The notes under the pieces: model-generated
Seen by the model: the letters and a program-made list of their open reading frames with translations, nothing else
Databases searched by the model: none
Told to the model about the DNA's origin: nothing
Assembly (NCBI GenBank): GCA_023145515.1
Contig: JAGLDP010000115.1
Location: 1-35,382 of the forward strand
Direction: 5' to 3'
Length of the DNA stretch: 35,382 bases
DNA from: Bacteroidales bacterium
GTDB lineage: Bacteria > Bacteroidota > Bacteroidia > Bacteroidales > UBA12481
Program-made: the position numbers and the translations under genes
In this document: piece after piece, positions 1 to 10,216 of the stretch
Position numbering within the stretch: position 1 is the first letter of the stretch
Layout of the letters: every line of letters starts with the position of its first letter

Positions 1-663
1 GAACAAAAACAGCTCATTGAAAATGGAGAACTTGCTGACCATAAGTTTCATTTCAGGAATGAGTCAGGAGAAATCATACGTACAGAAACACTGTTCCAGG
101 GCGGATCTAAATCTATTCAAACGATGGTTTTTGATCAGGAAAAGAACACAGAGGAACTTCTTGAAGTAGATGAAGATGGCGAGTTAGAATCAAAAGAAAT
201 AAACCACTTGAGCGAGGAAAAGCATATTGAGCTGAAGGAAATTTATAATTATGACAACAAACTCACCGAGGCCTTCAAATATGAATATGATCAAAAGGGC
301 CAACTCATTCGTCGCGACCAGCTAGATCACCGCAAGAAACTACTGGTTTACACCGAATATGAATATGACGAATCAGGAAGAACTGTATTTCGTGCCAATC
401 GCACCAGGAAAGGTCGTCTTTCTGAGTTCCTAAAAACGGAATACGATGAAAATGGGGCGGTCATAAAACAAAACTTCAGCGGCAAGTTCTTCTTTATCTT
501 TGAATATGACAAAAAGGGTAATACGGTTTTGGAAGAAAGATATAATACTGATGATCAGATGGAGTACCAAAGCAGATTTGAGTACGACGAGAACAACCTC
601 CTTCAGCGTGAAGTAAATCTTGAATTCACGCGTGAATTGAGCTATCAGTTTCATGAAGAATAG
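1..663 (+). CDS. YD-repeat-like protein, 5' truncated by the window edge
   Basis: Frame 1 is open from base 1 (EQKQLIENGELADHKF...) through the listed ORF. EYDxxG units recur with spacing of about 26, 26, 21 and 26 aa (EYDQKG, EYDESG, EYDENG, EYDKKG, EYDENN). Confidence 0.7.
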   Translation, partial: EQKQLIENGELADHKFHFRNESGEIIRTETLFQGGSKSIQTMVFDQEKNTEELLEVDEDGELESKEINHLSEEKHIELKEIYNYDNKLTEAFKYEYDQKGQLIRRDQLDHRKKLLVYTEYEYDESGRTVFRANRTRKGRLSEFLKTEYDENGAVIKQNFSGKFFFIFEYDKKGNTVLEERYNTDDQMEYQSRFEYDENNLLQREVNLEFTRELSYQFHEE

Positions 664-767
664 CTCTGAGAAATTTCAACAGTGAAACTCACTGAAACCC
701 ACTATTGTTAATAGATCTGTTGAAAACCTGATGTATGATCAGGATGCCTTTTTTGTATCTTTGTCAT

Positions 768-2624
768 ATGTCAGAAAAGCATATTGAACAATACTCTGAA
801 GAGACAATAAAGACCTTATCGCCAAAAGAACATATTCGGCTCCGTCCGGGAATGTATATTGGCAAATTAGGAGATGGGTCTTCTCAAGATGATGGAATAT
901 ATGTTCTACTCAAAGAGGTGATTGACAATTCCATTGACGAGTTTATGATGGGCAACGGCAAGGTCATTGAAATTGGTATCGAAGACCGTGAAGTCAGTGT
1001 TCGTGACTTCGGACGAGGTATACCATTAGGAAAAGTTGTTGATGTTGTATCAAAGATGAATACCGGAGCAAAGTATGATTCAAAGGTCTTTAAAAAATCT
1101 GTTGGATTAAACGGAGTAGGGCTAAAAGCCGTTAATGCTCTCACTTCATCCTTTAAAGTCAGGTCGTTCCGTGAAGGAAATGTCAAAATTGCAGATTTCA
1201 TCCAGGGTGATTTAAACCACGATTCCAAACTACAGAAATCAGAAGAAGAATCCGGCGTAGAAATCACATTCACTCCGGATAAACAAATTTTTGGCAGATA
1301 CCGTTTCCTCAATGAGTATATCAGCAATATGCTCAAGAATTATGTCTACTTGAACGCTGGTCTAACTATCAAGTTTAATGGCGAAAAATTCTACTCAAAA
1401 AATGGCTTACTTGATCTCCTGCAATCCAAATTGAGTCAGGAAGGTCTGTATCCAATCATCCATTTAAAAGATGAAGATATTGAAGTAGCAATAACTCACG
1501 GGAGTCATTACGGAGAGGAGTATTATTCCTTTGTAAATGGCCAGCATACCAGTCAGGGAGGAATACACCTATTGTCTTTCAGAGAAGCTCTTGTGAAGAC
1601 TATCCGGGATTATTACCAAAAGGATTTTGATGCTTCTGATATTCGCACATCAATAGTTGCAGCAATTAGCATTAAGGTGGAAGAACCAATTTTTGAATCT
1701 CAAACTAAAACCAAACTGGGATCTAAGGATATGGAACCTAATGGGCAGAGTATCCGGAATTTCATCATGGATTTCATGAAGAAGCAACTCGATAATTATC
1801 TTCATAAAAACCTGGATATTGCAGATATTCTGAACAGGAAGATTCATGACTCTGAAAAAGAGAGAAAAGCTATTTCCGGAATTAAGAAGATTGCCAGAGA
1901 CCGGGCAAAAAAAGCATCCTTACACAACAAAAAACTCAGAGACTGTCGGGTTCATTATAACTCAAAGGGGGACAGGCGAATAGAGTCTACGGTCTTCATC
2001 ACTGAGGGTGACTCAGCATCAGGATCTATCACTAAATCGAGAGATGTTAATACTCAGGCAGTGTTTAGCTTAAAAGGGAAACCCAAAAACACATACGGAG
2101 AATCCAAGAAACTGGTTTACGAAAACGAAGAGTTTAATCTACTTCAAGCTGCTCTAAATATTGAGGAAGGCATTGAAAATCTGAGATATAATAATGTAGT
2201 GATTGCTACGGATGCCGATGTGGATGGGATGCATATCAGGCTGCTGCTGATTACCTTTTTTCTCGAATTTTTCCCAGATCTGATAAAGCACGGACATCTG
2301 TACATAATGCAGACACCCTTATTCAGAGTTAGAAATAAAAGCAAGACTTATTATTGCTATAGCATTACGGAAAGGGATCGTGCACAAAGAAAACTTAAAG
2401 GAAAAGCCGAGATCACTCGTTTTAAGGGACTCGGAGAGATTTCACCTAGTGAATTTAAACACTTCATTGGCAAAGATATACGTCTTGAACCCGTTTTGTT
2501 AAGGAAAGAGGATGCAATTCAGAATATGCTGGAGTTTTATATGGGTAAAAACACTCCTGACCGTCAGGATTTCATTATTGAGAACCTCCATATCGAGGAA
2601 AAAGACGAATTACTTGTTGAATAA
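768..2624 (+). CDS. parE: DNA topoisomerase IV subunit B (GyrB/ParE family)
   Basis: GHKL ATPase motifs ([30 protein letters not shown]) and TOPRIM ([18 protein letters not shown]). The start is likely MSEKHIEQ at 768 rather than the longest-ORF start at 735. Confidence 0.95.
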   Translation: MSEKHIEQYSEETIKTLSPKEHIRLRPGMYIGKLGDGSSQDDGIYVLLKEVIDNSIDEFMMGNGKVIEIGIEDREVSVRDFGRGIPLGKVVDVVSKMNTGAKYDSKVFKKSVGLNGVGLKAVNALTSSFKVRSFREGNVKIADFIQGDLNHDSKLQKSEEESGVEITFTPDKQIFGRYRFLNEYISNMLKNYVYLNAGLTIKFNGEKFYSKNGLLDLLQSKLSQEGLYPIIHLKDEDIEVAITHGSHYGEEYYSFVNGQHTSQGGIHLLSFREALVKTIRDYYQKDFDASDIRTSIVAAISIKVEEPIFESQTKTKLGSKDMEPNGQSIRNFIMDFMKKQLDNYLHKNLDIADILNRKIHDSEKERKAISGIKKIARDRAKKASLHNKKLRDCRVHYNSKGDRRIESTVFITEGDSASGSITKSRDVNTQAVFSLKGKPKNTYGESKKLVYENEEFNLLQAALNIEEGIENLRYNNVVIATDADVDGMHIRLLLITFFLEFFPDLIKHGHLYIMQTPLFRVRNKSKTYYCYSITERDRAQRKLKGKAEITRFKGLGEISPSEFKHFIGKDIRLEPVLLRKEDAIQNMLEFYMGKNTPDRQDFIIENLHIEEKDELLVE

Positions 2625-2626
2625 GG

Positions 2627-5233
2627 ATGCCAACTGGAAATATGGATAAAGACAAAAAGAAAAATACTGACATTACCTATCTGCCAGAAATGTATAAAGC
2701 CTGGTTTTTAGAGTATGCTTCTTACGTTATTCTTGAAAGGGCTGTGCCGCATTTATATGATGGACTAAAACCTGTTCAGCGACGCATACTACATTCTATG
2801 CGCAGATTAGATGACGGTCGCTTCAACAAGGTAGCCAATCTCATTGGACATACTATGCAGTTTCATCCACATGGAGATGCCTCTATTGGGGATGCTCTTG
2901 TTCAGCTTGGCCAAAAAGAACTTTTGATTGAGACTCAGGGAAACTGGGGAAATATTCTGACCGGTGATAGCGCAGCTGCTGCCAGGTATATCGAAGCCAG
3001 ATTATCAAAATTTGCCCAGGAGGTTGTGTTTAATCCTAAAACTACCGAATGGAAGCCTACTTATGATGGCCGCAACAAAGAACCTGTCTATCTGCCTGTT
3101 AAATTCCCGTTATTACTTACGCAAGGCGTAGAAGGAATTGCTGTAGGACTTGCATCAAAGATTCTTCCTCACAATTTCATTGAACTGATTGATGCATCTA
3201 TTTCATGTCTGAAAAATGAAGAGTTTGAACTACTGCCAGACTTCCTGACAGGAGGAAGTGCCGATTTTTCAAAGTATCAAGACGGTTTGAGAGGTGGAAA
3301 AGTAAGAGTCAGAGCAAAAATCAATAAGCAAGATAAGCGCACTCTGGTTATCACTGAAATACCATACGGAAAAACTACGAGCGGAGTCATTGATTCTATC
3401 TTATCAGCTAATGAAAAGAGTAAAATAAAAATAAAGAAGATCGATGATAATACGGCTGAGAATGTGGAAATACTGATCCACCTAACTCCGGATGTATCTA
3501 CTGATAAAACAATCGATGCCTTATACGCTTTCACCGACTGCGAAATATCAATTTCACCAAATGCTTGTGTTATTTCTGATGACAGGCCAGTATTTATTGG
3601 CGTTTCTGACATTCTAAGAACTTCAACAGATAATACTTTAGCTCTTCTAAAAGAAGAATTGCTTATCAGGCAGCAAGAACTTGAAAATGACTGGCACTTA
3701 TCTTCACTTGAAAAAATATTCATTGAAAACCGCATCTATTTACTCATTGAACAATGTGAAACCTGGAAATGTGTTGTTACAACAATAGACCAGGGATTAG
3801 AACCTTTCAAAAAGATACTAAAACGAGAAGTACGAGAAGAAGATATCAAGAAGCTTACTGAAATTCGGATGTTGAGAATATCGAAATTCGATGCTTTCAA
3901 AGCAGACGAACACATCACTAATATTGAGGAAGAGATGCAAGTTGTACAGCATCATCTCGACAATCTTATTATATATGCAATTGATTATTTCCGCAGGCTG
4001 AAAAAGAAATACAGTAAAGGCCGCGAAAGAAAAACTGAGATCAGAAGCTTTGACACTATTGAAGCTACTAAAGTAGTGGTTGCCAATCAGAAGCTTTATG
4101 CAAACTATGAAGAAGGCTTCATTGGATCAAGCCTTAAAAAGGATAAGTTCCTTTTTGAATGTTCTGACATTGATGACATTATTGTCATTCGTAAAGATGG
4201 CACATACGTAGTAACTAAAGTGGCTTCTAAGGCTTTCGTAGGAAAAAATATCCAGCATATTGCTATTTTTAAGAAAAACGATAGCAGAACAATTTTTAAT
4301 ATCGTGTATAGAGACGGGAAAAGTGGAGCAACGTATGTAAAACGCTTTGCCGTAACAGGGATTACCAGAGATAAAGAATACAGCCTTACAAAAGCGACTC
4401 CAGGATCTAAGATCTTGTATTTCACTGCTAATCCAAATGGTGAAGCTGAAGTGATTAGAGTCATTTTAAAACCAAAGCAGAAACTCAAGAAGCTTACTTT
4501 TGAATTCGATTTCCGTGAGCTGGCCATAAAGAACAAAAATGCAATGGGAAATATCCTATCCAAGCATTCAGTTCATAAAATATCACTTAAAGAAAAAGGG
4601 GTATCCACTTTGGGAGGACGCATGATCTGGTTTGACCACGATGTAAAAAGATTAAATGCTGACGAACGTGGATTATTTATTGGTGAATTCTCAGGAGAGG
4701 ATCAAATACTGGTTCTCACTAATGATGGAAACTTCAGACTAAGCTCCTTTGAGCTAACCAATCATTACGAGGAAGACATTCTCAGATTGGAAAAATTCGA
4801 TTCTACAAAAATATATACCTGCGTGTTCTTTGATGCAGATCAAGAATACTATTACCTTAAACGATTCCAGATTGATGGTTCTACAAATGGTAAACTCCAA
4901 TCTATAACAGGAGACAAACCAGAATCTCGGATGCTCGTGCTTTCTGATCACCTATTCCCAAATATCAAGATACATTTTGGGGGCAAAAACTCAGATCGTG
5001 ATCCTGAAATCATACTAGCTCCTGAATTTATTGGTTTAAAGAGCTTTAAAGCACGTGGAAAACGAATTACAAATTACGAAGTGAAGAAGATCGTAGAAAT
5101 TGATCCTTCAGAACCAACTGAAGAATTGAAAAACCAGTTTTATGGTAAAGATCCTGACTTATCCACTCCTGATAAACCTGAAGCCCCCTCTACCCCAGAC
5201 AGCTCTTCAGCACAAATGAAGCTAGGACTTTAA
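2627..5233 (+). CDS. parC: DNA topoisomerase IV subunit A (GyrA/ParC family)
   Basis: YASYVILERAVPHLYDGLKPVQRRILHSM and the active-site Tyr context AAAARYIEARLSKFA; directly follows parE. The start may be ATG at 2642 (MDKDKKK). Confidence 0.94.
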   Translation: MPTGNMDKDKKKNTDITYLPEMYKAWFLEYASYVILERAVPHLYDGLKPVQRRILHSMRRLDDGRFNKVANLIGHTMQFHPHGDASIGDALVQLGQKELLIETQGNWGNILTGDSAAAARYIEARLSKFAQEVVFNPKTTEWKPTYDGRNKEPVYLPVKFPLLLTQGVEGIAVGLASKILPHNFIELIDASISCLKNEEFELLPDFLTGGSADFSKYQDGLRGGKVRVRAKINKQDKRTLVITEIPYGKTTSGVIDSILSANEKSKIKIKKIDDNTAENVEILIHLTPDVSTDKTIDALYAFTDCEISISPNACVISDDRPVFIGVSDILRTSTDNTLALLKEELLIRQQELENDWHLSSLEKIFIENRIYLLIEQCETWKCVVTTIDQGLEPFKKILKREVREEDIKKLTEIRMLRISKFDAFKADEHITNIEEEMQVVQHHLDNLIIYAIDYFRRLKKKYSKGRERKTEIRSFDTIEATKVVVANQKLYANYEEGFIGSSLKKDKFLFECSDIDDIIVIRKDGTYVVTKVASKAFVGKNIQHIAIFKKNDSRTIFNIVYRDGKSGATYVKRFAVTGITRDKEYSLTKATPGSKILYFTANPNGEAEVIRVILKPKQKLKKLTFEFDFRELAIKNKNAMGNILSKHSVHKISLKEKGVSTLGGRMIWFDHDVKRLNADERGLFIGEFSGEDQILVLTNDGNFRLSSFELTNHYEEDILRLEKFDSTKIYTCVFFDADQEYYYLKRFQIDGSTNGKLQSITGDKPESRMLVLSDHLFPNIKIHFGGKNSDRDPEIILAPEFIGLKSFKARGKRITNYEVKKIVEIDPSEPTEELKNQFYGKDPDLSTPDKPEAPSTPDSSSAQMKLGL

Positions 5234-5235
5234 TC

Positions 5236-5745
5236 ATGGATAAACCACTGGCGATCATAGGGTTTATGGGATCGGGCAAAACTACTCTTGGAAAACAAAT
5301 GGCAAAGATATGGGAATACAAATTCATTGATCTTGATGTGTACATTACAAAAATGTACGGGATGAGTATCTCTGCACTGTTTAAGGAATATGGTGAAGCA
5401 GGATTCAGGCAACGTGAATCTCAGGCACTAAATGAAGTTCTGGCACAAAATCAAATCTGTATACTATCGCTTGGCGGAGGCACTCCTTGCTCCAATTTTA
5501 ATCTCAAATTAATAAAAGAAAAAACCCTTAGTATTTATCTCAAATTGAGTCCTGAGGAATTAACCAATCGATTACTACGATCAAAAAACCCACGACCATT
5601 AATTCGTAATAAATCGGCAGATGAATTACTAGGGTATATTGAAGCTGAGCTAGATAAACGAGAGCTTTTCTATTCCCAGGCCGATCTGACAATTCAATCT
5701 GATAGCATTCAGCTTACTGATCTACTTACTTTTGTCAGTCCGTAA
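5236..5745 (+). CDS. aroK: shikimate kinase
   Basis: Walker A GFMGSGKTTLGKQMA, FIDLDVYI, GEAGFRQRESQAL, LSLGGGTPC, RPLI. Confidence 0.93.
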   Translation: MDKPLAIIGFMGSGKTTLGKQMAKIWEYKFIDLDVYITKMYGMSISALFKEYGEAGFRQRESQALNEVLAQNQICILSLGGGTPCSNFNLKLIKEKTLSIYLKLSPEELTNRLLRSKNPRPLIRNKSADELLGYIEAELDKRELFYSQADLTIQSDSIQLTDLLTFVSP

Positions 5746-6459
5746 GTATCTTTTTATTCCTTCTAAATCAAGAACATCCCGAAATGCATTGGTTAGTTTT
5801 GCTTCCACATCACCAAAACGATCATTATAATCTTCAATACTCCGACGAATCACCCCATGAGCTTCCTCTCGCGAATAAATGTGAGTAATCTCTGTCTTTT
5901 TAGCCCCACTTGATCCAGGCATATCCTTATAAGTCAAAAAATAATGTTTCAGTCTGGCAATCAAGGTCTCAGGAACATACTCAACATCCCTCCAATGCTG
6001 GTAAACTTCATCATTCTTAAGAATAGCAATAATCTTATCATCGGCTTCTCCATTATCAATCATTCTGAAACCACCAATTGGAATAGCTTTAACAAGTAGG
6101 TTTCCATGATCAATATTCCTTTCGGTAAGAATACAAATATCAAGAGGATCACCATCACCCATGATTTCCTTTCTGCCGGTTTTGTCACGACAAAGACTAG
6201 CCACATTTTCCCAACAATAGGTTTGAGGAATAAACCCATAAAGAGCAGGGAAGTAATTCGAAAATTTCTGTGGGCGATCAACCTTAAGGAAACCTGTTTC
6301 TTTATCAATTTCGTACTTAACAGTATCAGTTGGAACCACCTCAACATAGACTGTTACTTCATCAGGAGCACTTTCGCCAATGGAAACACCATGCCATGGA
6401 TGGGAGGCATAACGCAATCCAATCATTTCCCACAATTTGTCTAATTCCTTTTTTGCCAT
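5722..6459 (-). CDS. ppa: inorganic pyrophosphatase (family I)
   Basis: PPase signature DGDPLDICILTE, plus YEIDKETGFLKVDRP and YGFIPQTYC. Confidence 0.92.
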   Translation of the reverse strand: MAKKELDKLWEMIGLRYASHPWHGVSIGESAPDEVTVYVEVVPTDTVKYEIDKETGFLKVDRPQKFSNYFPALYGFIPQTYCWENVASLCRDKTGRKEIMGDGDPLDICILTERNIDHGNLLVKAIPIGGFRMIDNGEADDKIIAILKNDEVYQHWRDVEYVPETLIARLKHYFLTYKDMPGSSGAKKTEITHIYSREEAHGVIRRSIEDYNDRFGDVEAKLTNAFRDVLDLEGIKRYLRTDKSK

Positions 6460-6497
6460 TTCTAATATCTTAGTCCTATAAATGTATAAAATTCATA

Positions 6498-7835
6498 CTA
6501 AAGAGCCTGCTTTTCAGCAAAACTCATAGTATCAATTTTCTCATATTTCGATTTACTATTTTTCGGGACATACACTGTTAGTTTCTGTCCAACCCGAATC
6601 ATACTCTTATATATATTATTCCAATATCTGAGTCGGCTCAAACCTACATCATACCACTCTGCAATATACCCAAGGTTATCACCAGATTTAACCTTATAAG
6701 TAAGCGCTACATAATTCCCCTTTGGTGCATCAGGAATATATTTTGAATACGACGGTGACTTGTTAAGATTAGCTCTGCTAAAATATACGTCACGTTTATA
6801 CTGCACAATACTATCCTTCAGACTCACAAAATCCAGAGCTTTATCATTTGGCAAGCTAACTACATAAGGTCCTCCGACCCCAGGAATAATACTACGTCGA
6901 TATTGCGGATTCAGCCTCTTCAAATCAATGAATGATATGTCAAGAACCTCAGATATCTGCTTTAAATGAACATCCTGTTCTACCCAAACAGTATCAATCT
7001 GTGCAGCATATTCAGTAGCTAAAGGTGTCATACGATGAGCATGATGATAATTCATTGCGTAAATCGAAGCAATAAAAGCAGGTACATAGCCCCGGGTTTC
7101 TTTAGGCAAATGATAATATATATCCCAATAATTACGCTTACCACCTGTTCTGCGAATGGCTTTATTGACATTACCTGGTCCACAATTATAAGCAGCAATC
7201 ACCAGGTGCCAGTCTCCATATATCTCAAAAAGGTCTTTAAGATATTGCACCGCAGCCTGGCTTGACTTCACAGGATCCCATCGTTCATCGACAAAAGAAT
7301 TCATTTGCAAGCCATAGGCTTTTGCTGTTCCGTACATAAATTGCCATAAACCTTGCGCCCCAACTCTGGAGCTTGCAACAGGATTAAGTCCGGATTCAAT
7401 AACTGGCATATATTTCAATTCCAAAGGGAGTCCTTGATCTGCAAGAGCCTTTTCAAAAATAGGGAAGTAATAATCTGCTAATCCGAGCATCAACTCAACT
7501 TCTGCTCTTCTTTTTTGAGTGTACATTTCAATAAAGCTCTTCACTCTGGAGTTGAATGTAAGATCTAAAACTGATGGGATGGCTTCCAGCCTCTGCTTGT
7601 ATACTGAGTCTGGCAATTTACCCCAATGTGGCAGTAGGCTATCATTAGCATTTCCGGCATAAGTAACAGGAGCCATTAAGCGATCTTCTACCCATGCAAT
7701 ATACAGGCTATCAAGGTTTCTGACCTGAATATTCAGTACTTCATTCTGCGATTCTACAAGTTCAGGCTCCTCCTGTGATGTAAGAGATAATGGTAGAATA
7801 GCGACAATAATTATGAAAAATAGTTTTCTGATCAT
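6498..7835 (-). CDS. membrane-bound lytic murein transglycosylase with LysM domain (MltD-like)
   Basis: SLT motif ESGLNPVASSRVGAQGLWQFM...AAYNCGPGNVNKAIRR; C-terminal LysM YKVKSGDNLGYIAEWYDV. Start set at MIRKLFFIIIVAILPLSLTS (signal peptide). Confidence 0.9.
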   Translation of the reverse strand: MIRKLFFIIIVAILPLSLTSQEEPELVESQNEVLNIQVRNLDSLYIAWVEDRLMAPVTYAGNANDSLLPHWGKLPDSVYKQRLEAIPSVLDLTFNSRVKSFIEMYTQKRRAEVELMLGLADYYFPIFEKALADQGLPLELKYMPVIESGLNPVASSRVGAQGLWQFMYGTAKAYGLQMNSFVDERWDPVKSSQAAVQYLKDLFEIYGDWHLVIAAYNCGPGNVNKAIRRTGGKRNYWDIYYHLPKETRGYVPAFIASIYAMNYHHAHRMTPLATEYAAQIDTVWVEQDVHLKQISEVLDISFIDLKRLNPQYRRSIIPGVGGPYVVSLPNDKALDFVSLKDSIVQYKRDVYFSRANLNKSPSYSKYIPDAPKGNYVALTYKVKSGDNLGYIAEWYDVGLSRLRYWNNIYKSMIRVGQKLTVYVPKNSKSKYEKIDTMSFAEKQAL

Positions 7836-7840
7836 AGTGG

Positions 7841-8458
7841 TCAATACATATTCAGGCAAAGATTTATGCCAACAGCCTGTCTGTTTCCGGCCATCCTTAT
7901 AGTAAGTGGTGACAAGTTAAGACTTAGATCTTCGTCAATATCAAAATTAAAGAAATGGCCATCTACATTGGCATCAACTACATTCAATCCCCACCAGGCT
8001 AATAAAACGATCACTGACAAATCCCGATTCTTTCGAAAAGAACTAATATTATTCAGAATTCTATCCAAGTCATCATGATCCCAGCTTGCAGGCTTATTAT
8101 TTATTATAGAAGTAATTTTTGAATCAGGATATTCTGACAACATGATATAATAAAACTTATAGCGATTGTATCCTGAATGATTTGTGTATATGAAATAGCT
8201 AATGCCTCCAATTCCTGCCCAAACAATCGGCACTTTCCAGTATTTCTTATTGTATGCTTGTCCCCATCCTGGAATCACTGCAGAATATAGAGTTGACTTT
8301 TGGGCAGAGTGTTCTTCAGATTTTATCACTTGCATGAGCTTCCACTCATCAATTTTCTTTTGGGCTTTGGTGGAAGAAGGTAAAAAACAAGAAAAGGTCA
8401 GAAATAAAAATCCTGCCATCAAAAAAATATGAAGGACAGACTTCTGGTTCTTGTTCAT
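7841..8458 (-). CDS. DUF5683-like membrane protein
   Basis: STLYSAVIPGWGQAYNKKYWKVPIVWAGIGG motif, hydrophobic N-terminus; located next to parB. Confidence 0.7.
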   Translation of the reverse strand: MNKNQKSVLHIFLMAGFLFLTFSCFLPSSTKAQKKIDEWKLMQVIKSEEHSAQKSTLYSAVIPGWGQAYNKKYWKVPIVWAGIGGISYFIYTNHSGYNRYKFYYIMLSEYPDSKITSIINNKPASWDHDDLDRILNNISSFRKNRDLSVIVLLAWWGLNVVDANVDGHFFNFDIDEDLSLNLSPLTIRMAGNRQAVGINLCLNMY

Positions 8459-8464
8459 TAGTTT

Positions 8465-9328
8465 CTATTTATTAAGGCGATCGAGGAAGCCAATAATTCG
8501 TTCCAGATCTTCATCTGAATCAAATGGGATTACTATACTACCTTTTCCGTATTGGTTCCGTTTAAAATCAACAGGACTACTAAAGAAACGACTAAGTTGT
8601 TCTTTTAATTTTATGTACTCAGGAGAAGTTTCAGTTTTTCTGATTTTTCGTATGGGCTTAATTGGTTTACCACCTCGAACCAATTCCTCTGTTTGTCGCA
8701 CAGACAAGCCGTCAGCTACAAGCTGTTGATATATTGCAAGCTGCTTTGTCTTATCATCAACATTAATTAGCGCCCTTGCATGTCCCATGCTAAGCTCCTT
8801 ATTTCTAATACCTAGCTGTATAACAGCAGGGAGCTTTAATAAACGAAGATAGTTTGAAACAGTAGATCGCTTTTTTCCTACCCGATCACTAAGATTTTCC
8901 TGTGTCAGCTTACACTCATCAACCAGGCGTTGAAAAGAAATAGCCACCTCAATAGCATCAAGATCTTCCCTTTGGATATTTTCAACCAGCGCCATTTCAA
9001 GCATTGCCTGATCATCAGCTATACGAACATAAGCAGGAATTGTTTTCAGTCCGACAATTTTTGATGCCCTCAATCTGCGCTCACCAGTAATCAACTGATA
9101 ACTTGCACCTTTTGTTTTCCTTACGGTAATAGGTTGAATGATTCCAAGTTCTTTGATTGACAGGGCTAGTTCTCTTAGTGCCTCATCATCAAACTTTTCT
9201 CGCGGCTGGAAAGGGTTGGTTTCAATATCATTGATTTGAATCTCGTTGATAGATGCAGATGGTTTAATATTAGCATCTTCAATAAGTGCACCCAATCCTC
9301 TTCCTAACACATTCTTTTTCGCTACCAT
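8465..9328 (-). CDS. parB: chromosome partitioning protein ParB
   Basis: KNVLGRGLGALIED start, NPFQPREKFDDEALRELA, TGERRLRASK, ALVENIQREDLDAIE. Confidence 0.95.
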   Translation of the reverse strand: MVAKKNVLGRGLGALIEDANIKPSASINEIQINDIETNPFQPREKFDDEALRELALSIKELGIIQPITVRKTKGASYQLITGERRLRASKIVGLKTIPAYVRIADDQAMLEMALVENIQREDLDAIEVAISFQRLVDECKLTQENLSDRVGKKRSTVSNYLRLLKLPAVIQLGIRNKELSMGHARALINVDDKTKQLAIYQQLVADGLSVRQTEELVRGGKPIKPIRKIRKTETSPEYIKLKEQLSRFFSSPVDFKRNQYGKGSIVIPFDSDEDLERIIGFLDRLNK

Positions 9329-9336
9329 ATCCAAAT

Positions 9337-10173
9337 CTAATTATTATCATCTCCCAGCAGATCATCACCCAGTATTTTGGAAGATTCATCCAATTCGGTC
9401 AAATTATTATTTTGCAGCACCTCTCTGGCAAGGTTCAGGTAATTCAGTGATCCTTTCGATTCTGCATCATACATTACAACAGGTTTTCCGTAACTCGGAG
9501 CTTCTCCAAGCTTGATATTTCTCCTTATAATCGTGTCAAACACCATCTGTTGAAAATGCTTTTTAACCTCATCATATACCTGGTTTGAAAGCTTCAACCT
9601 CGAATCAAACATCGTTAAAAGGAATCCTTCAATTTCGAGTTCTGGATTTAAACGACTCTGAATAATTTTAATTGTATTCAAAAGCTTACCCAATCCTTCC
9701 AGAGCAAAATACTCACACTGAACAGGTATAATAACCGAATCAGCTGCTGTGAGAGCATTAACTGTTAAAAGACCTAAAGAAGGGGAGCAATCGATGAGAA
9801 CAAAATCATAAGGATCACGAACCTGATCCACCACTTTTGACATCATCTTCTCTCTGCTTGGGATATTTAGCAGTTCTATTTCAGCCCCAACGAGATCAAT
9901 ATTTGAAGGAAGAACATCAAATCCCGGAATTTCTGTTTCCAGAATAATATCTTTTGGATTAGCCTCATCTATCAAACACTCATACAAACTGGTCTTAACT
10001 GTTCTGAGATCAAAACCTACACCTGATGTGGCATTGGCTTGTGGATCAGCATCAACAAGCAGCACTTTCTTTTCCAGCACAGCTAAACTAGCCGCCAGAT
10101 TAATTGCTGTTGTGGTTTTCCCAACTCCACCTTTTTGGTTAGCTATGGATATAACTTTAGACATGAAATTCAA
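9337..10173 (-). CDS. parA: chromosome partitioning ATPase ParA
   Basis: Deviant Walker A SIANQKGGVGKTTTAINLAASLA, DADPQANATSG, LIDCSPSLGLLTVNAL. Confidence 0.95.
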   Translation of the reverse strand: MNFMSKVISIANQKGGVGKTTTAINLAASLAVLEKKVLLVDADPQANATSGVGFDLRTVKTSLYECLIDEANPKDIILETEIPGFDVLPSNIDLVGAEIELLNIPSREKMMSKVVDQVRDPYDFVLIDCSPSLGLLTVNALTAADSVIIPVQCEYFALEGLGKLLNTIKIIQSRLNPELEIEGFLLTMFDSRLKLSNQVYDEVKKHFQQMVFDTIIRRNIKLGEAPSYGKPVVMYDAESKGSLNYLNLAREVLQNNNLTELDESSKILGDDLLGDDNN

Positions 10174-10216
10174 CTATTTAGACATAATTATCGTTGCTCA
10201 TCTGCAAAGTTCAAAT

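Noticed and set aside
884-1336. Antisense ORF of 150 aa within parE
   Set aside because: Shadow ORF opposite a clear conserved coding region; low-complexity Ser/Leu-rich translation and no recognisable motif.
3277-3735. Antisense ORF of 152 aa within parC (also 4105..4563)
   Set aside because: Opposite a well-supported ParC reading frame; composition is typical of a shadow ORF.
8465-10173. ParAB as part of a plasmid or integrated element
   Set aside because: The proteins look like chromosomal ParA/ParB, with housekeeping genes on both sides and no integrase, transposase or replication gene. I also did not spot a clear parS-like TGTTNCACGTGNAACA in the window.
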